Shown: one piece after another, positions 1-12,088 of the stretch
How positions within the stretch are numbered: the first letter of the stretch is position 1
Layout: each line of letters starts with the position of its first letter
Source of the DNA: Rhabditoides inermis
Taxonomy: Eukaryota; Nematoda; Chromadorea; Rhabditida; Rhabditidae
Length of the DNA: 64,000 nucleotides
Reading direction: 5' to 3'
NCBI GenBank assembly: GCA_963966185.1
Contig: CAWZYM010000369.1
Span: 1,199,501 to 1,263,500 of the forward strand
Notes under the pieces: model-generated
Told to the model about the DNA's origin: nothing
What the model saw: the letters and a program-made list of their open reading frames with translations, nothing else
Databases searched by the model: none
Translations under genes and position numbers: made by a program

Positions 1-918
1 CTCTCCCTCCCTCCCTCTCTCTCCCTCTCTCCTCTTCCCTCTCTCTCCATCCCTCTCTCCCCCTCTCTCTCCCCCCTCTCTCTCCATCTCTCTCTCCTTC
101 TCTCTCTCCCCTATCTCCACCTCTCTCTTCCTCCCTCCCTCTCTCTCTCCCTCTCTCCTCCTCCCTCTCTCTCTCCATCTCTCTCCCCTATCTCCACCTC
201 TCTCTCCCTCCCTCCCTCTCTCTCCCTCTCTCCCTCTCGCCAGCTGGAGAAGGAACGAGTAGGCCCACAAGGAGAAGGAGGACCCATACACCGCCTGCAA
301 CTACAGCTGTATAGTCAGGGTTAGAACAAACACAATTTCCTCCTCCAAGAAAATCGATGTAGGACGTTCCCTCCACATTTTTTTCCAGAATAAGCTGAAA
401 GGACGATTCCTCCACTAGCATGAAAGATCCCTCCACTGACCATGAACGATCCCTCCACTTTGCTAGGACGTTCCTTCCACTTTATATTAGGGCCCGTTTG
501 TTATGATCTGTGGCGCGCGCAGCCCGCCACTCGCAATTCACACGCACTGTCGCTATCATAATACATTAGACTTCATTAGAGTGTGTTATGTGGTAGAGTA
601 TCATTTTGTGAGACCCATGAGCATGAATCGTCAAAAAAATATCGGCACCCAAAACAGCCTCTCTCGGACTCTCTCCCGCTTTGCCACTAAACGTGTTTGA
701 GACGATCTCCTATGAAAACCCGTAATATACCGCGAGTTTAGCGACTTTAGGGTAACATACTCCTATCATAAGCGTATACTATTTTCATTTCGGAGCCTGA
801 TCGAGTCGCCGAGTCAACTCGCTCCGCCCTATTTCTTTGCTTAACATATGAAAAGGTTGGGCAGTAAACCCGGCGCGAATTTGTCTTTGCGCGTCTTTGC
901 GCGCGTGTCTTTGCGCGC
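1..918. repeat. CT-rich tract, then unassigned sequence
   Basis: Bases 1-240 are a near-pure polypyrimidine tract of interrupted CT, CCT and CTCC units. Beyond it, to about 918, I see no exon with matched splice signals. The short motif GATCCCTCCACT recurs with variation at about 390-480, suggesting a decayed minisatellite. Confidence 0.6.
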
Positions 919-1593
919 AAACTAGAAGTGATTTAATGCCTACTTTGTGTTCACAATGTTGTTGTACCACTAAATCCTAAAAAGTTATGAACATTTCAAT
1001 TCAATAAAATTGAAAAATTTCTATTTTTTTGAACGTGGTGATTATCCAGCCTTCAATAGCAACTCATTCTGGTTATTTCATGAAAATGTAATCTCTAACA
1101 AGTATAAAAACGCATTTGTTTCCGAAATCGAAGGGGACGTCTTTTGAGATGTCGACGTTTGAATGTTGCTTGCTCGCGAATATGACGACAAAGAAGATCG
1201 ATAAATCAAAATACGTTCTCGTTTTTTTCGAAAACACATAGTTTTTATATTCTTTTTATGGTAAGTTTGAACAACTAGTTACAAACAGTACCATATTAGT
1301 GGAACGGTTTTGGTTAAGGGTTGCATGTTCGCGAGCCAGCAACATTCAAAGGTCGATATCTCAAAAGACGTCCCCTTCGATTTTTGAAATAAAAGTGTTT
1401 TTACACTTCGCATAGGTTACTTTTTCATGAACTATCCAGATTAAGGTGCTATTGAAGACTGGATAATCACCACGTCCGAAAGAGTGGAAATTTTTAAATT
1501 TTTTTGGATTGAAACGCTCATAACTTTTTAGGATTTGATGGTACAACGACAATGTGAACACAAAGTATGCTTTAAATCACTTCTAGTTTTCAG
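919..1593. mobile_element. MITE-like element with long terminal inverted repeats
   Basis: The left arm (about 919-1190) reappears reverse-complemented at about 1330-1593. It begins with AACTAGAAGTGATTTAA and the right end is TTAAATCACTTCTAGTT. Both arms carry matching blocks such as CGTGGTGATTATCCAG and AAGGGGACGTCTTTTGAGAT. The arms have diverged by scattered substitutions, and a spacer of about 140 bp separates them. No transposase ORF is present, so this is a non-autonomous fold-back or MITE-type DNA element. Superfamily is unassigned because target-site duplications are not clear. Confidence 0.7.
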
Positions 1594-3131
1594 AAATGAT
1601 AAGTTTTGAACGGTTAATTTTCTGCTAATGGTTCATTTGCGATGGACCACCATGGCCGGATCACTTTCAAACAACTGTAGCAAAAAAGACGTATTCTTCG
1701 ATTTTCCTCGTATAATATTTATTTGATTATGAATTAGTTCAAGTTTCGAATAGTGAAAACTAGAGACTGCTATCGAACTTCCATATATTTGAAGGTATTT
1801 ATTTTTTGCAATGGAAACCATTTTTTTGCGTATAAAAGCTTACCCCCCCAGTTAACATTAAATTATGTCTATATAAAAAGTTTCTTAAAATTGTAACAGC
1901 TGTCTAAAAATGGGTTATATGTATAGGTTTCGATAACATTTGACCGATTTAGATTATAAAAAATTAATCATTTTAATTTTGAAAAAAAGTTTCATAACAT
2001 GTTGTGATACTTGTTAGTTACTGAAAACACCAAAACATTAAAACTTCCCACTACTTCATATCCTAGATCCCAGTGGTGTCCCATTCTCTCAGAGATTGCG
2101 TGATAAACGGTCTTTCAGAGAACGTGCGAATTGAAGATAGCAGGCCGGATGACGCTGCTTTGTTCTCTGTGCAACAACTTGTCAATTCGAACAGTAATAC
2201 CAGAAACACAGAAACATATAAGGAATCTGACTGAGTTCAGTTATACACACTCAGTGAGAGAGAGGGGGTGAGTGATAGAGAGAGGGGAGAGTAAGAAGAG
2301 AAAGAGAGAAAGGGAGAGAGAAAGAGAAAGAGAAAGAGAAAGAGAAAGAGAAAGAGAAAGAGAAAGAGAAAGAGAAAGAGAAAGAGAAAGAGAAAGAGAA
2401 AGAGGAAAGAGTGACAGAGGAAAAAAAGGAGAAGTGAGAAAGTGAGAGAGAGAGAGAGAGGATAGAGCGATAGAAAGAAAAAGAGAGAGGGAAAGAGTGA
2501 GAGAGGTCTCTATAAAAGAGGTCTCACACCGTCTCTATAAAAGATAAGTGGAATAGAGCGCGTCAGTGAGCAATCCGACCAGGTTGTTCGCTTTCTGATT
2601 CAGACTACGTTTTCAAAGATTTCTAACTTGGAGACGTTAATGTATTACTTATCAAAGTTCGTCAGCAACGCATGATATATCAGTTTCGAAAAAGCGGTAA
2701 TCACGGAAACCATTTTATATGTAACTTCAAACATTTTCTGTATGTACTATAACAATTTATAATGAAAGAAAATAATTTGAAGCGAGTTAAAAATACATAT
2801 TACGCATATGTATGCGTAAAATACGCACATGCATGCGTATATCTGCTTAAAAATCACACATTTCACAGCTATAAAACATCGTTTGAAAGAGCAGGTTTGT
2901 TTTGAAATTTTTGTCAGCTGCGAAGAGAATTCATGCATGTGTTTTTGTTGAATCAGATCAAAACAAACCACTCTTTTATTACTCCTGTACTTTTCGAAAG
3001 AGAATTTAGGCGATTTACATCTTATTATTTGTGTCGTTTAAACTTCCAATCACCTGATTTAGCTTAGCCGTGATTGTTGAATGATAACACTATCTATAAA
3101 TTTCTACAATGAGCGCGCATAGTTGGTTTAG
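1594..3131. repeat. AT-rich spacer with purine-rich array
   Basis: 1594-2240 is AT-rich with no convincing exon. 2250-2510 is a purine tract whose core (about 2322-2405) is a clean (GAGAAA)n hexamer array. 2511-3131 is again AT-rich. I see no supported gene here. Confidence 0.6.
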
Positions 3132-3292
3132 TCAGAGTCTGATAAAGCTCTGTCCAGACGCCCAGCGGCCGCAGAGCGCGGATGGTGAACATGCGCCGAG
3201 GACTGGGCGCTCTCTTTTCAAATACTCTATTTGAGTGTCTGACCCGTGGTTGAGAATGATGACGTCAGAGGGAGAGACCGACATCTCCAAAG
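3132..3292 (-). CDS. candidate terminal exon, unknown protein
   Basis: On the minus strand an acceptor (GCTTACAG) is followed by an open frame of about 53 codons ending in TGA at 3134-3132. The peptide begins LEMSVSPSDVIILNHGSD and contains several Cys. The composition is protein-like, but I could not trace an upstream exon through the adjacent GA/CT tract (3308-3440), and I do not recognise a family. It could be a relic exon or chance. Confidence 0.25.
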
Positions 3293-3307
3293 CTGTAAGC
3301 AGGTATG

Positions 3308-3309
3308 AA

Positions 3310-3346
<37 letters not shown>

Positions 3347-3386
3347 GGGAGAGAGAGAGAGGGAGAGGGAGGGAGAGAGAGAGGGG

Positions 3387-3429
<43 letters not shown>

Positions 3430-3440
3430 AGAGAGAGAGA
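3308..3440. repeat. (GA)n-rich tract
   Basis: Interrupted (GA)n with GGGA units on the plus strand. The long serine/leucine or Arg/Glu ORFs crossing it are artefacts of the repeat. Confidence 0.9.
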
Positions 3441-4565
3441 AGGGCAAGCGGCGCTTCTCGGTTGCGAGTTGAATTCACATTTCACTTGCGTCTCTCTTTC
3501 CAAACGCAAAAAAAACAATGAGCACACGAGGTGGCACACTGTTTTTTTTGTTCAGCCGTACGAATCCGGGGTACTCCTAGTCGAGAACAAGATGGGGTTC
3601 TAACGACAACGTCAGCAGACGAAGTTGGGTTGGGTGACCTCCGTTTTTTTAGTCCGTAGATGGTTCTGTGACGCCTTCTGATCTAGTTTGTCATTAGTAA
3701 GCCTCCTGTTGCTCGGCGACATTGCTCAAGTAACCTTTTCAGTTCTGACAATTTTTTTGGACAAACTGACATATGAACATACAACTTATATCCAACATAA
3801 CTTCTGCGCGCTCACAGTATGTGCGAATATCAGTAACGTTTACGTGCATTGTAAATAATTGTACGACATTCAAATAGTCATATATGTAGTGCGGTTGAGG
3901 AAACACCGAGGGAGAGAGATTTTTGATGGTTGGACAAAACGAGATATATTTATTATTTTAATTTTGGAAGTTGGACGGAACGAGGCTCCGCATATCATTT
4001 CCGTACTTAGAATGAAAATAAAATTTTCTCTGGCATGACCACATACAAAACAAAAAGCGGACCTTTCAAAAGGATGCTGTTGATTTATCGCTGACATGGA
4101 GCGTTTAGGCCACAGAAGCCAATGGTGACCAAACTGATATCAGAGATATCCTAGGAGGTCACTAGGCGGAAACCGTTTTTAAATCCACATGACCGGCTAT
4201 AACTTTCGAGATATTTACGTTTCAAATTTCGAAGTTGAACCGTGTGGAATGATTTGTGGTCTGTCAATCTTTTCGCGATGCCGCCCGCGGCTGTGCGAAA
4301 GTTCAAGTATGCTGGTACAAACACGCAAAAAGAATATTTTGATAGAAACACCTCACAAATGTAAAAATAGCAAAGTAAGTGCCCACACTGACAAATGGCG
4401 GATGGCGGCTCGGGCGGCGGACAGCGACCGAGCATCGAAACACACAGCAACACCTGCAAGAGTCTGCATGGAACATCCATTTCGGAGTGTATCTATCAAC
4501 GTTCTGCTGAGCATTGATTATATTATTCATTCTCGAAGAAAATGAAAATATTTGACGAAGGCCGA
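3441..4565. other. no supported gene
   Basis: Mixed-composition sequence. Several ORFs of 75-120 codons exist, but none has matched splice sites or a recognisable motif. Confidence 0.4.
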
Positions 4566-4673
4566 TCAACTTGTTATGTTCACGGTTTTCAGAAATTTGA
4601 GCGAGTACACGTTTCCCAGCTGCTTGGAAACGTTGGCGAAAAAGTAGAGACCACCCACGAAGCAGCAGATGAC
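4566..4673 (-). CDS. candidate terminal exon of a membrane protein
   Basis: The minus-strand acceptor TTTTTATCAG is followed by 35 codons and TGA. The peptide opens VICCFVGGLYFFANVSKQLG, a hydrophobic stretch followed by a polar tail, as expected for a final transmembrane segment with a short cytosolic end. A diverged copy of the same exon (core FVGGLM...AVFAKP) with its own acceptor lies at about 4,910-4,975. Both are preceded upstream on the minus strand by the shared motif TTTTCAGATGAGTT. The protein is not identified. Confidence 0.4.
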   Translation of the reverse strand, partial: VICCFVGGLYFFANVSKQLGNVYSLKFLKTVNITS

Positions 4674-4699
4674 CTGATAAAAACATGAATACAGGAATA

Positions 4700-5115
4700 A
4701 GACGATTACGAAACGGAACAATAGAAAGATAACTCATCTGAAAAGGTGGATTGGTGGACGGGAGAGAAGCAGAAACCGCGAGAAAAAACGGCCCGAGGTC
4801 GTTGCCATAGGTCATAGTCATACCACACACTGCGACATCTAAAGCACATGAATCATTCAAATTAAGACAAACTTGTATACCATATTACGATTTAAAAAAA
4901 GTCACGAAGAAGGCTTGGCGAAAACCGCCCCGTCGCAGACCATCAGACCACCCACGAAGACAACACGTGCCTAGGAAAAGAATCGGTACACATAGGTTAA
5001 ACAACACGAAAACGAAACAATAAGAAGAGAACTCATCTGAAAAGAACGGTGGATTGGCGGAGATGTGATGAAGCGTTTGCGAGTTCGGCCGTCACTCGAC
5101 ACTGCGATACCTGAA
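4700..5115 (-). repeat. tandemly duplicated exon-like block
   Basis: Two minus-strand blocks repeat the order: acceptor, GTCGCAGTGTS-type exon start, TTTTCAGATGAGTT, then the glycine-rich VGGL exon. One copy runs from about 4,845 down to 4,570 and the other from about 5,112 down to 4,905. The second copy has a stop soon after its FVGGL motif. This looks like tandem exon or gene duplication followed by decay. Confidence 0.4.
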
Positions 5116-5810
5116 ACACACATATCATTCAAACAAAAACCACGTGAACACACATGATACAGGGTTACGCGGTTACGGGGAGACAATAGAAAATACGATG
5201 TTGAACTACATTGCCGAAATAGGGTGGGGAAAGATCATCTGGTAAATCACTGAGCAATTTTTTTTGGTAGATCGGCCGGTCTGCCGCGATCAGAAATGAA
5301 AAAAGCCGCGCACTACGAAGGAGACACGAGAAATGATATCAGACGTTACGTGCAGAACACTCGAAAAACGACGAAAAATGGTGTTTTCGAAAAGTCATGA
5401 CATAACAAAAATTTTGTGCTTTGCCTACCGTATACCAACTCTCCGGTCGCAAACAAACATTTGTGGAACAAGTGACAAACTGAACGGAGATGCGCGAATG
5501 GTTCGAGAAAACAGAACGTGACATCCGACGGAATCGAAATCTTGAAAACGATTCCAAACAACGAACAATCGACATCGTCGATAAACGTCATTTGGAACGT
5601 CGGAGAGCTTTTTCTTTTTTTCACCATCATCTTTTTCACCATCTTGTTATGTTTGAAGAAGGCGACGTAAAATACTGTTTTATAGACAAACCACACAAAC
5701 AAACACAAATAAATCACACTCCGATCAAATAACGAATGGTCCCAATCACTTGAGCCTCGCCAACAAACAAAACAGCAACTGACAAAATAATATAATTTAT
5801 TATTCACAAT

Positions 5811-5901
5811 CTTGAAGACGGGGAAGAAGCAGAAACAGCGAGAGCAGGCACGAGTCTCTGGGACAGCTCGTGTTCGCGAAGCAGAAAAAAGCTGTCTGAA
5901 A
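5811..5901 (-). CDS. candidate terminal exon with nearby AATAAA
   Basis: The minus-strand acceptor CTGTTTCAG is followed by an open frame starting SFFLLREHELSQRLVPALAV and ending TGA at about 5,811. AATAAA follows within about 10 bases. A gene end is plausible, but the peptide matches no family I know, and upstream exons (for instance a hydrophobic AVSASAAWSLMFNVVV-type stretch at about 6,065-6,115) could not be joined with certainty. Confidence 0.3.
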
Positions 5902-6116
5902 CAGACAACCAACAGCACAAGGGGAACACGGGCAATACTCACTCGACCAACAAGGGAGGAGGGAGGACGGGCAGACAAACGGGCAAGCGGGACCTGCAAG
6001 CAATGCATCACCACCTCTCCCCCCTCTCCCTCTCCCCTCTCTCTCCTCTCATACTTTTCTTGACGACGACGTTGAACATCAGCGACCATGCCGCGCTGGC
6101 ACTGACTGCCCTGGAA

Positions 6117-6118
6117 CG

Positions 6119-6161
<43 letters not shown>

Positions 6162-6162
6162 T

Positions 6163-6203
<41 letters not shown>

Positions 6204-6335
6204 CTCACTCACTCACTCACTCACTCACTCACTCACTCACTCACTCACTCACTCACTCACTCACTCACTCACTCACTCACTCACTCACTCACTCACTCAC
6301 TCACTCACTCAATCAATCAATTAATCAATCAATAT
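6117..6335. repeat. tetranucleotide arrays (AATC)n and (ACTC)n
   Basis: A long (AATC)n array switches at about 6,202 to (ACTC)n and back to (AATC)n near 6,310. The embedded change of unit shows that one array expanded inside another. A further short (AATC)n is at 9,060-9,092. Confidence 0.95.
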
Positions 6336-6536
6336 TTTAATTTCAAAAATGTGCTATACATCGGATCAGTAAAATCAAGTTCATAAACCAAATGCGTAAA
6401 AAATCACCATACGGTTGCAAATCGAGTACTACGGTAGCTAACGTAGTCAGTAGTACTACGGTACAAAAAGTATTCACTACGGTAATCGTACAAATAAATT
6501 CAAATTTGAATTCGCAAAAATCTACCTTCAGCTCGG

Positions 6537-6736
6537 CGCGCTTGTTCTCGTAGATGATGATCGTTGGTGTGAGAGGGGGGAGGGAGGGAGCGGCAGAGGA
6601 GGAGGAGAGAGAGGAAGGCGGTCGCAGCTGAGCTGGATAGAGCGGCGGCGGGCTAGGTGGGCGGCACAGAATCGAGACGAACACAACGCAGACCGTGGCT
6701 GAAACTAGGAGCACGTTCACATCGACTATGTGCTCT
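6537..6736 (-). CDS. candidate internal exon with one transmembrane segment
   Basis: On the minus strand the acceptor TTCCCCACAG and a GTAGAT donor bound an open exon. It has a hydrophobic run (VDVNVLLVSATVCVVFVSIL), a proline/serine-rich stretch, and then a charged end (IIIYENKRAELK). A single-pass membrane protein is possible. Neighbouring candidate exons on the same strand lie at about 6,985-7,040 and 7,950-8,190, but I could not prove one continuous frame. Confidence 0.3.
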
Positions 6737-7079
6737 GTGGGGAAAGAACTGATTTTCATCGATTGGCTGCAATACAGTGCCACCTAGTAACTATAACATT
6801 CTCACCTAACTTTGAGGTATAGCATCATCTAGCATCAATCCTATTCACAGCGATTCTGTGGGAAAAGAACTAAATTTCATCGTGTGCTGGTGGTGTGAAA
6901 AAAGTATCGATTGTCGATTGGGTAGAATACAGTACCACCAAGTAACCATAACATGTTCACATCTGTGTCGCACTCACCGTAGCTGCTCCGCTCACTCGCG
7001 TGTCTCCAGAGTGGCACATCAGAAAGAAACAGCGACACAGACGACAGCCTGAACAGGTCAGTTGATGACCAAACGATAC

Positions 7080-7209
7080 AAGCAGTGCATCACCACATCT
7101 TCCTACTCCCCCTCTCCCCTCTTTACCTCCTCTCTTTCCCTCTCTCTCCCTCTTCCCCTTGCCCCCCTCTCTCTCTCTCCTCTTTCAATCTATTCCCTCT
7201 CTCCCATCT

Positions 7210-7249
<40 letters not shown>

Positions 7250-7262
7250 CTTCTCTCTCTTT
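7080..7262. repeat. CT-rich tract
   Basis: Polypyrimidine tract on the plus strand ending in a clean (CT)n at about 7,216-7,248. Confidence 0.9.
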
Positions 7263-9058
7263 ACACTTGTCACTTGTCGCATAGCGCTTTGCATCTTTCT
7301 CTCAGTGTATGAGCCAGCCGCGGTCCACTCGCCGATAGCAGCCAGCGATAACAGAAAGAACACAGCACGCGGATTGGATGATAAGAGAGAGCGTCAAAGG
7401 CCGGCCAATCAGTGAAGATTACTGTAAAACCATGTGCACAGAAAAGTAGTGTACACTTGATTGCCCAGTATTTCACAACCAACTTCGTTTCGCACATCAT
7501 CGCGAGTGCAAAACAACAAACACGAATATGGAAAGAAATGCATGTTTACCTGGATGGCTTGTGTGGCGAGCGAGTGAGCAGAACTGATGAGCGACCGGGC
7601 AGTGGAGTGGGAAGGGAAGAGAAGGAAGGGAGACCAGTGAACATGCAATCAATCAATCAAAACGATACAAACTGCGATACGACTAAGATAGAAACAAGCT
7701 ATATCTATTCGATCACGCCAGTCCACCTTGTGATCGTCTCCCTTCGCCTTCCGCGCAGCAACCGAATCAGCAGATACCGCCACGTGCTTCTAAAAATTCG
7801 AGGTACCGTATCCCAATTCAATGTACAGTAATCCCTAACTCTCACCGTACTCGTGGGCAATAAGAACAAACATACATGCAGGGAAGCGGACATGCCGCGG
7901 TCGTCGTTGCTACACATCAGCCTCGCTCATTGAATTTTGATACGGTACCTCTATCCCGACCATCTTGCGTAGCGGCGTCCGGCGGCAGCAGCGTCGCATC
8001 GACACAGCAACACCCTGAAACGTACACCCCAACAAAGCACTCCATTCACAGAAAGAGACAAGCAAGACTCACTGGAAAGACATGCAGAAGAGAGCTGGAG
8101 AGGCGACGGGGGCAGAGGGCAGGGGACGAGAAGAGAGAAGAGAGCGAGAGACGAGACTGCGGCGGCAACGAGAAGCGAGCCTGCCAGTAAGCAAGTGTCT
8201 ACATCAACCATATTTCATTCATTCAAAAACTAGATCAATCATTTCATAATACTCTACACAATTTTTCACAGTTTCATAATGTATGATTAAATATATAAGA
8301 ATACGAATCACTCAAATTCGTTCCACTACAGTAGTACCACCGCAAGTAACGGCGATGTATTTGAAAAAAGTGAGTCGCACAGACATGCAACTCTTTCTTG
8401 TGTAACTCTACATTTAAAAAAAGCATTGATTAAATTCAAATGACCAACCTTCAGACGTGAATGTTGATGGGAGCGGAATACGCAAACACTGATCAACGCC
8501 GAGAACATCTGCAACAAGTGATTGTGAACAGATATTGTGCCACGGTGTACACAGAAAACAAAGCGAACTGATTGTGATTACGCTGAATGTGATTAATAAA
8601 AGCTACCCAAAAACCATAATATCAACAACGATTTCCGAACTAAAACGTTTGCAACATACATATCGACGGAGCGAGGGTGAGATTGAGATGTGTGGAGAAA
8701 TGATGCTGTCCACAAGACGCGCGGCCGAACGAAAGAACAGAAGACAGAGCAATGACAACATCATACCGCAAACAACGCAACAACAACAAGACGACACACA
8801 ATATTCATTTGACTGTATGTCCCAAATTCGACAGATACGCGCGCGCAATAAACATGACCGAAATTAGACATCTGGGAAAGTTCGAAATGTCGAGTTTTAT
8901 ATGTGAAACTGTCGATTCATAATGTCGATCTGTCGAAGTTTACTGGTCAAGTCGTCAATATGACTCTCACGTACAACCGGGCGAGACGCCGCCGGGTTCG
9001 CGCCGGATCGCCTCCGACAAAAAAACTGGCGCGAATTTCAAATCGCAAACGTTGATAT

Positions 9059-9093
<35 letters not shown>

Positions 9094-9784
9094 GTTTATC
9101 CGTAATCGTTATTTCTGAATTTGACAACACAATCATAATGATATGAAGCATACAGGGTTACACACCGTGTATCCGCACAGGTACGATAAGGGATAGGGAC
9201 GATGTAAGAGGGAGATGGGAGACGATGAGCGGAAGGAGGTGAGAGAAGGGAAGGGCAGGGGAAAGGAGAGACGGTAGAGGGATGGTGGAGTGAGGGTGAT
9301 GAAATGACGTTGTGAACTTCGAATAATCGGCAAGTATCCGACTTAATATACATCAATCGATAACACTCGCCGATAATCTATCGATAATCAGTCGATACCT
9401 CGGCCGACTCCCACGCCGAGTAGTCCGTCTTCTTCTTGCGTGCGATCGCCGTAGCCGATCGCCGTTTTCATCGCGTCCCGCCACGTCTGAGAGTACGGTA
9501 TGAAGTACGGATTACGGTAACATGAAACCAATACGGTAACTACAGTATTTCAGTCTTTCAGGCAGACCTGAAAGACGTGTAATCTAACAACACTGTTGTA
9601 AGTTGTAACTCTATACACCCGGTACGAACCTCCCATACGTATGTACATACTATACGAAAGGCATGGGACTATGCGACTGTGGTGAGAAGTGTGAAAGAGT
9701 GGGCAGATCTCGGAGAGTGGAATGAGACAGTGGTGGGAGGAGTAGACGAGGATTGTGGCCAGGTAGGCAGCGTTACAGGAATGC
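7263..9784. other. no well-supported gene
   Basis: Apart from unlinked candidate splice acceptors on the minus strand at about 8,027 and 8,187 (the latter opens a leucine/valine-rich stretch), I find nothing firm. Frequent TACGGTAA/TACCGTA-type short motifs recur throughout the intergenic DNA (for example 9,497-9,550 and 10,270-10,330). Confidence 0.4.
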
Positions 9785-10126
9785 TGAAAAGGGGAGAGGG
9801 GGGGGAGAAAGAGAGGGAAAGAGAGAGGGAGAGAAGAAGAGAGAGAGGAGGGAGAAGAAAGAGAGGGAGAGATGAAGAGAGAGAGGGGGGAAAGAAAGAG
9901 AGGGAGAGAGAGGGAGAGAGAGGGAGAGAAGAAGAGAGAGAGAGGGCGAGAGAGAGTGAGAGAGGGGGAGAGAGAGAGGGAGAGAGAAAGAGTAAGGGGA
10001 GAGAGAAAGAAAGAGAGAGAGATGGAGAGAGAGAGAGAGGGCGAGAGAGGGGTGAGAACCCCACCGCGACCGCCTGCTCCATAAATTGTCGATGTACCGC
10101 TCGCTCGGCTCGGCCCTGAATTACAT

Positions 10127-10194
<68 letters not shown>

Positions 10195-10195
10195 A
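9785..10195. repeat. purine tract followed by (CT)n tract
   Basis: About 9,785-10,060 is GA-rich and 10,126-10,192 is (CT)n. The two can pair as a hairpin across about 65 bp of unique sequence. ORFs through them are repeat artefacts. Confidence 0.9.
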
Positions 10196-10898
10196 CATCC
10201 TTCAGATCCATCTCCTTCATTTCGGTCGTCGCCTCAAACGTCCGCGTAACCATAAACGTGATCACCTAAAATACCGTAACCTCATCGATACCGTAACCCA
10301 CCAATACCGTAACCCCACCGATACCGAACCCCACAGTACCTTGTTCAGGCTGTCGATGGGTAGTCGCAGAGTGGGGAGCAGGTGGCTGGTACGGAATCAA
10401 CACAATCTTGTCAAATAAAGTCAAATGAAATGTGGACGCAGAATCGCTTATTCACGTACATATTGCACGCATGAAAGAGTTCCTACCAGTTCTCTCTATC
10501 CAAGTCAATTTCTTCCAACATGTATCACAAGTTATGTGAAATACTTTGGAGTCGCTTGAAGCAACTTGAAGTGTGATCTGCAAGGCATATCTTATCTGGT
10601 CTGGAGTAAGTAGATTGAATGCGACTGACAAAGATGAGCCCCGATTATTAGCGTATTGTTTATACCAGTTTGCTATACTACATATTCGTGTTTGTTCACG
10701 GAAAAAAGTTCACGATCATCGAACACGCAAATCGAATACGAACATTTCAAAACCGTAGCTGCACTTATGCATTGTTCGATTTGTGTGTATGTCATAACAA
10801 CTTATGATCAAACTATTCTATTCTATCATTATTATAAAAAAGAGACTGACGAACCTACTTCTCTACCCACCCAAAGTAATCACTAGACGCGTGCAGGA

Positions 10899-11160
10899 GT
10901 GCTATCCCCCACTCGAAACCCAGCCTCTGGTCTGACAGACTGATGCGCTAACCACTATGCCACAACGGCTCGGTCTATCCGCCTGAGGTGGAATGAGGTA
11001 GCCAAAACCCAGCCCTGTACGTTTTCGTACTGGAAACGTATATGGCGCGTAGAGAAAAGTAACACCATAAATCGATGTCTGGGTTCCTAACCAAGGTATC
11101 CTATCAATTTGGTCCGAGAGTGTGGCTCTAACGACACTCCTCGTTAGCGTCATATCCACC
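10899..11160 (-). mobile_element. tRNA-related dispersed repeat, copy 1
   Basis: Read on the minus strand, a body of about 150 bp (with GTACGAAAACGTACAGGG-type core) is followed by a tRNA-like segment at about 10,985-10,905. That segment has a box A-like TGGCATAGTGGTTAGCG and a box B-like GGGTTTCGAG. The body matches the elements at 56.6 and 57.3 kb, including the end motif CGAGGAGTGT. Having the tRNA-like part at the 3' side is unusual for a SINE, so a tRNA-bearing MITE is an alternative. Confidence 0.6.
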
Positions 11161-11373
11161 TACATGGTTTCAAAAAAACAATATTTCTCGAATACTTTTT
11201 CGGGCCTTCCTAGTCACAAATTGGTATTGCTCATGCCCCTTCTTTTGTTGAAATTGCTCGTTTGATAGAAAACGACGGTTTACATGATTCAATGTCGGGG
11301 AAGGACTAACCTTGAGACACTGACGCGTACTTAAGAAAACTCACACCGACTCTGTGAAAGTGCTAACAGAAAG

Positions 11374-12088
11374 ATGAGAACTGTACTGTTCGTCGTTGGT
11401 CTCGCAGCTTCCGCATTTTCTTCCAATGCCAATACTCTGCCTACCTTCGAAGAAGTGCTAATAATCAACAGTTGGCTGTTTGATTCAGCGCATGATTATT
11501 TCATCGCAACTATTCTCAACACACCAATCACCTTTTCTAGCATGAAAAGTGTGGATGAATTGTTTCGCCGACTGAAACTGAATAAAGTCGAAGGGAATGT
11601 TATTGAAGTTCACAACAAAGTGAAGCACGTGATCTAGCTGAACACAGCTGAGCTCAAGTCGAACATAACACAGTTCTGTGTGAACTTTCACGACGATGTC
11701 GGAGCCATCGAAGAGTTGCTCAATGAACCGTGTGGGTCTGTCGCCGCGTCGCTGAGAGAACGCGAAACTGCGGACGGTCGCGGACGATCGCATCCTGACA
11801 ATTTATGTCCGCTCGGAAGCAGAGGTATGTGATGTTTATTGATTGCTTCACGATACGAAGTATTCACTGTGAATCCATTCACTACGCTTTTTACAGAACA
11901 TTGTTTCGGCCGAGTCAAAATACAGTATCGTTGATGCGATTATCAATACGAAAGGATGGAGTTTTGTCTCCGAAAACCTGTTCTCCAAAAAGAAAAGCGA
12001 AGAAGTTCTGTTCGAGTTTGTGGACAGAAACTTCGTCGAAATCCTTACTGTAATAGCTAAAGAAGTCAACACGTCTACTCCTCTCTGA
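11374..12088 (+). pseudogene. small secreted-type protein with in-frame stop
   Basis: An ATG at 11,374, a few bases after an acceptor-like CTAACAG, opens a signal-peptide-like N-terminus (MRTVLFVVGLAASAFSSNA) and 87 codons ending in TAG at 11,635-11,637. The same frame then stays open to a GTATGT donor near 11,825. After TTTTTACAG at 11,895, a further open stretch ends TGA at 12,086-12,088. The downstream piece (NIVSAESKYSIVDAI...) is clearly protein-like, but the splice phase does not match. A TAG plus a phase break suggests a decayed gene. An alternative is that the 87-residue ORF is the whole product. Family not recognised. Confidence 0.4.

Noticed and set aside
3132..3539. Long Leu/Ser-rich and Arg/Glu-rich ORFs across GA/CT tracts (also at 9.7-10.3, 34.3, 35.5, 36.2, 52-54 kb)
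   Set aside because: They are translations of simple repeats with no splice or domain support.
6117..6335. CRISPR-like array
   Set aside because: It is a tetranucleotide satellite without unique spacers, in a eukaryotic genome.
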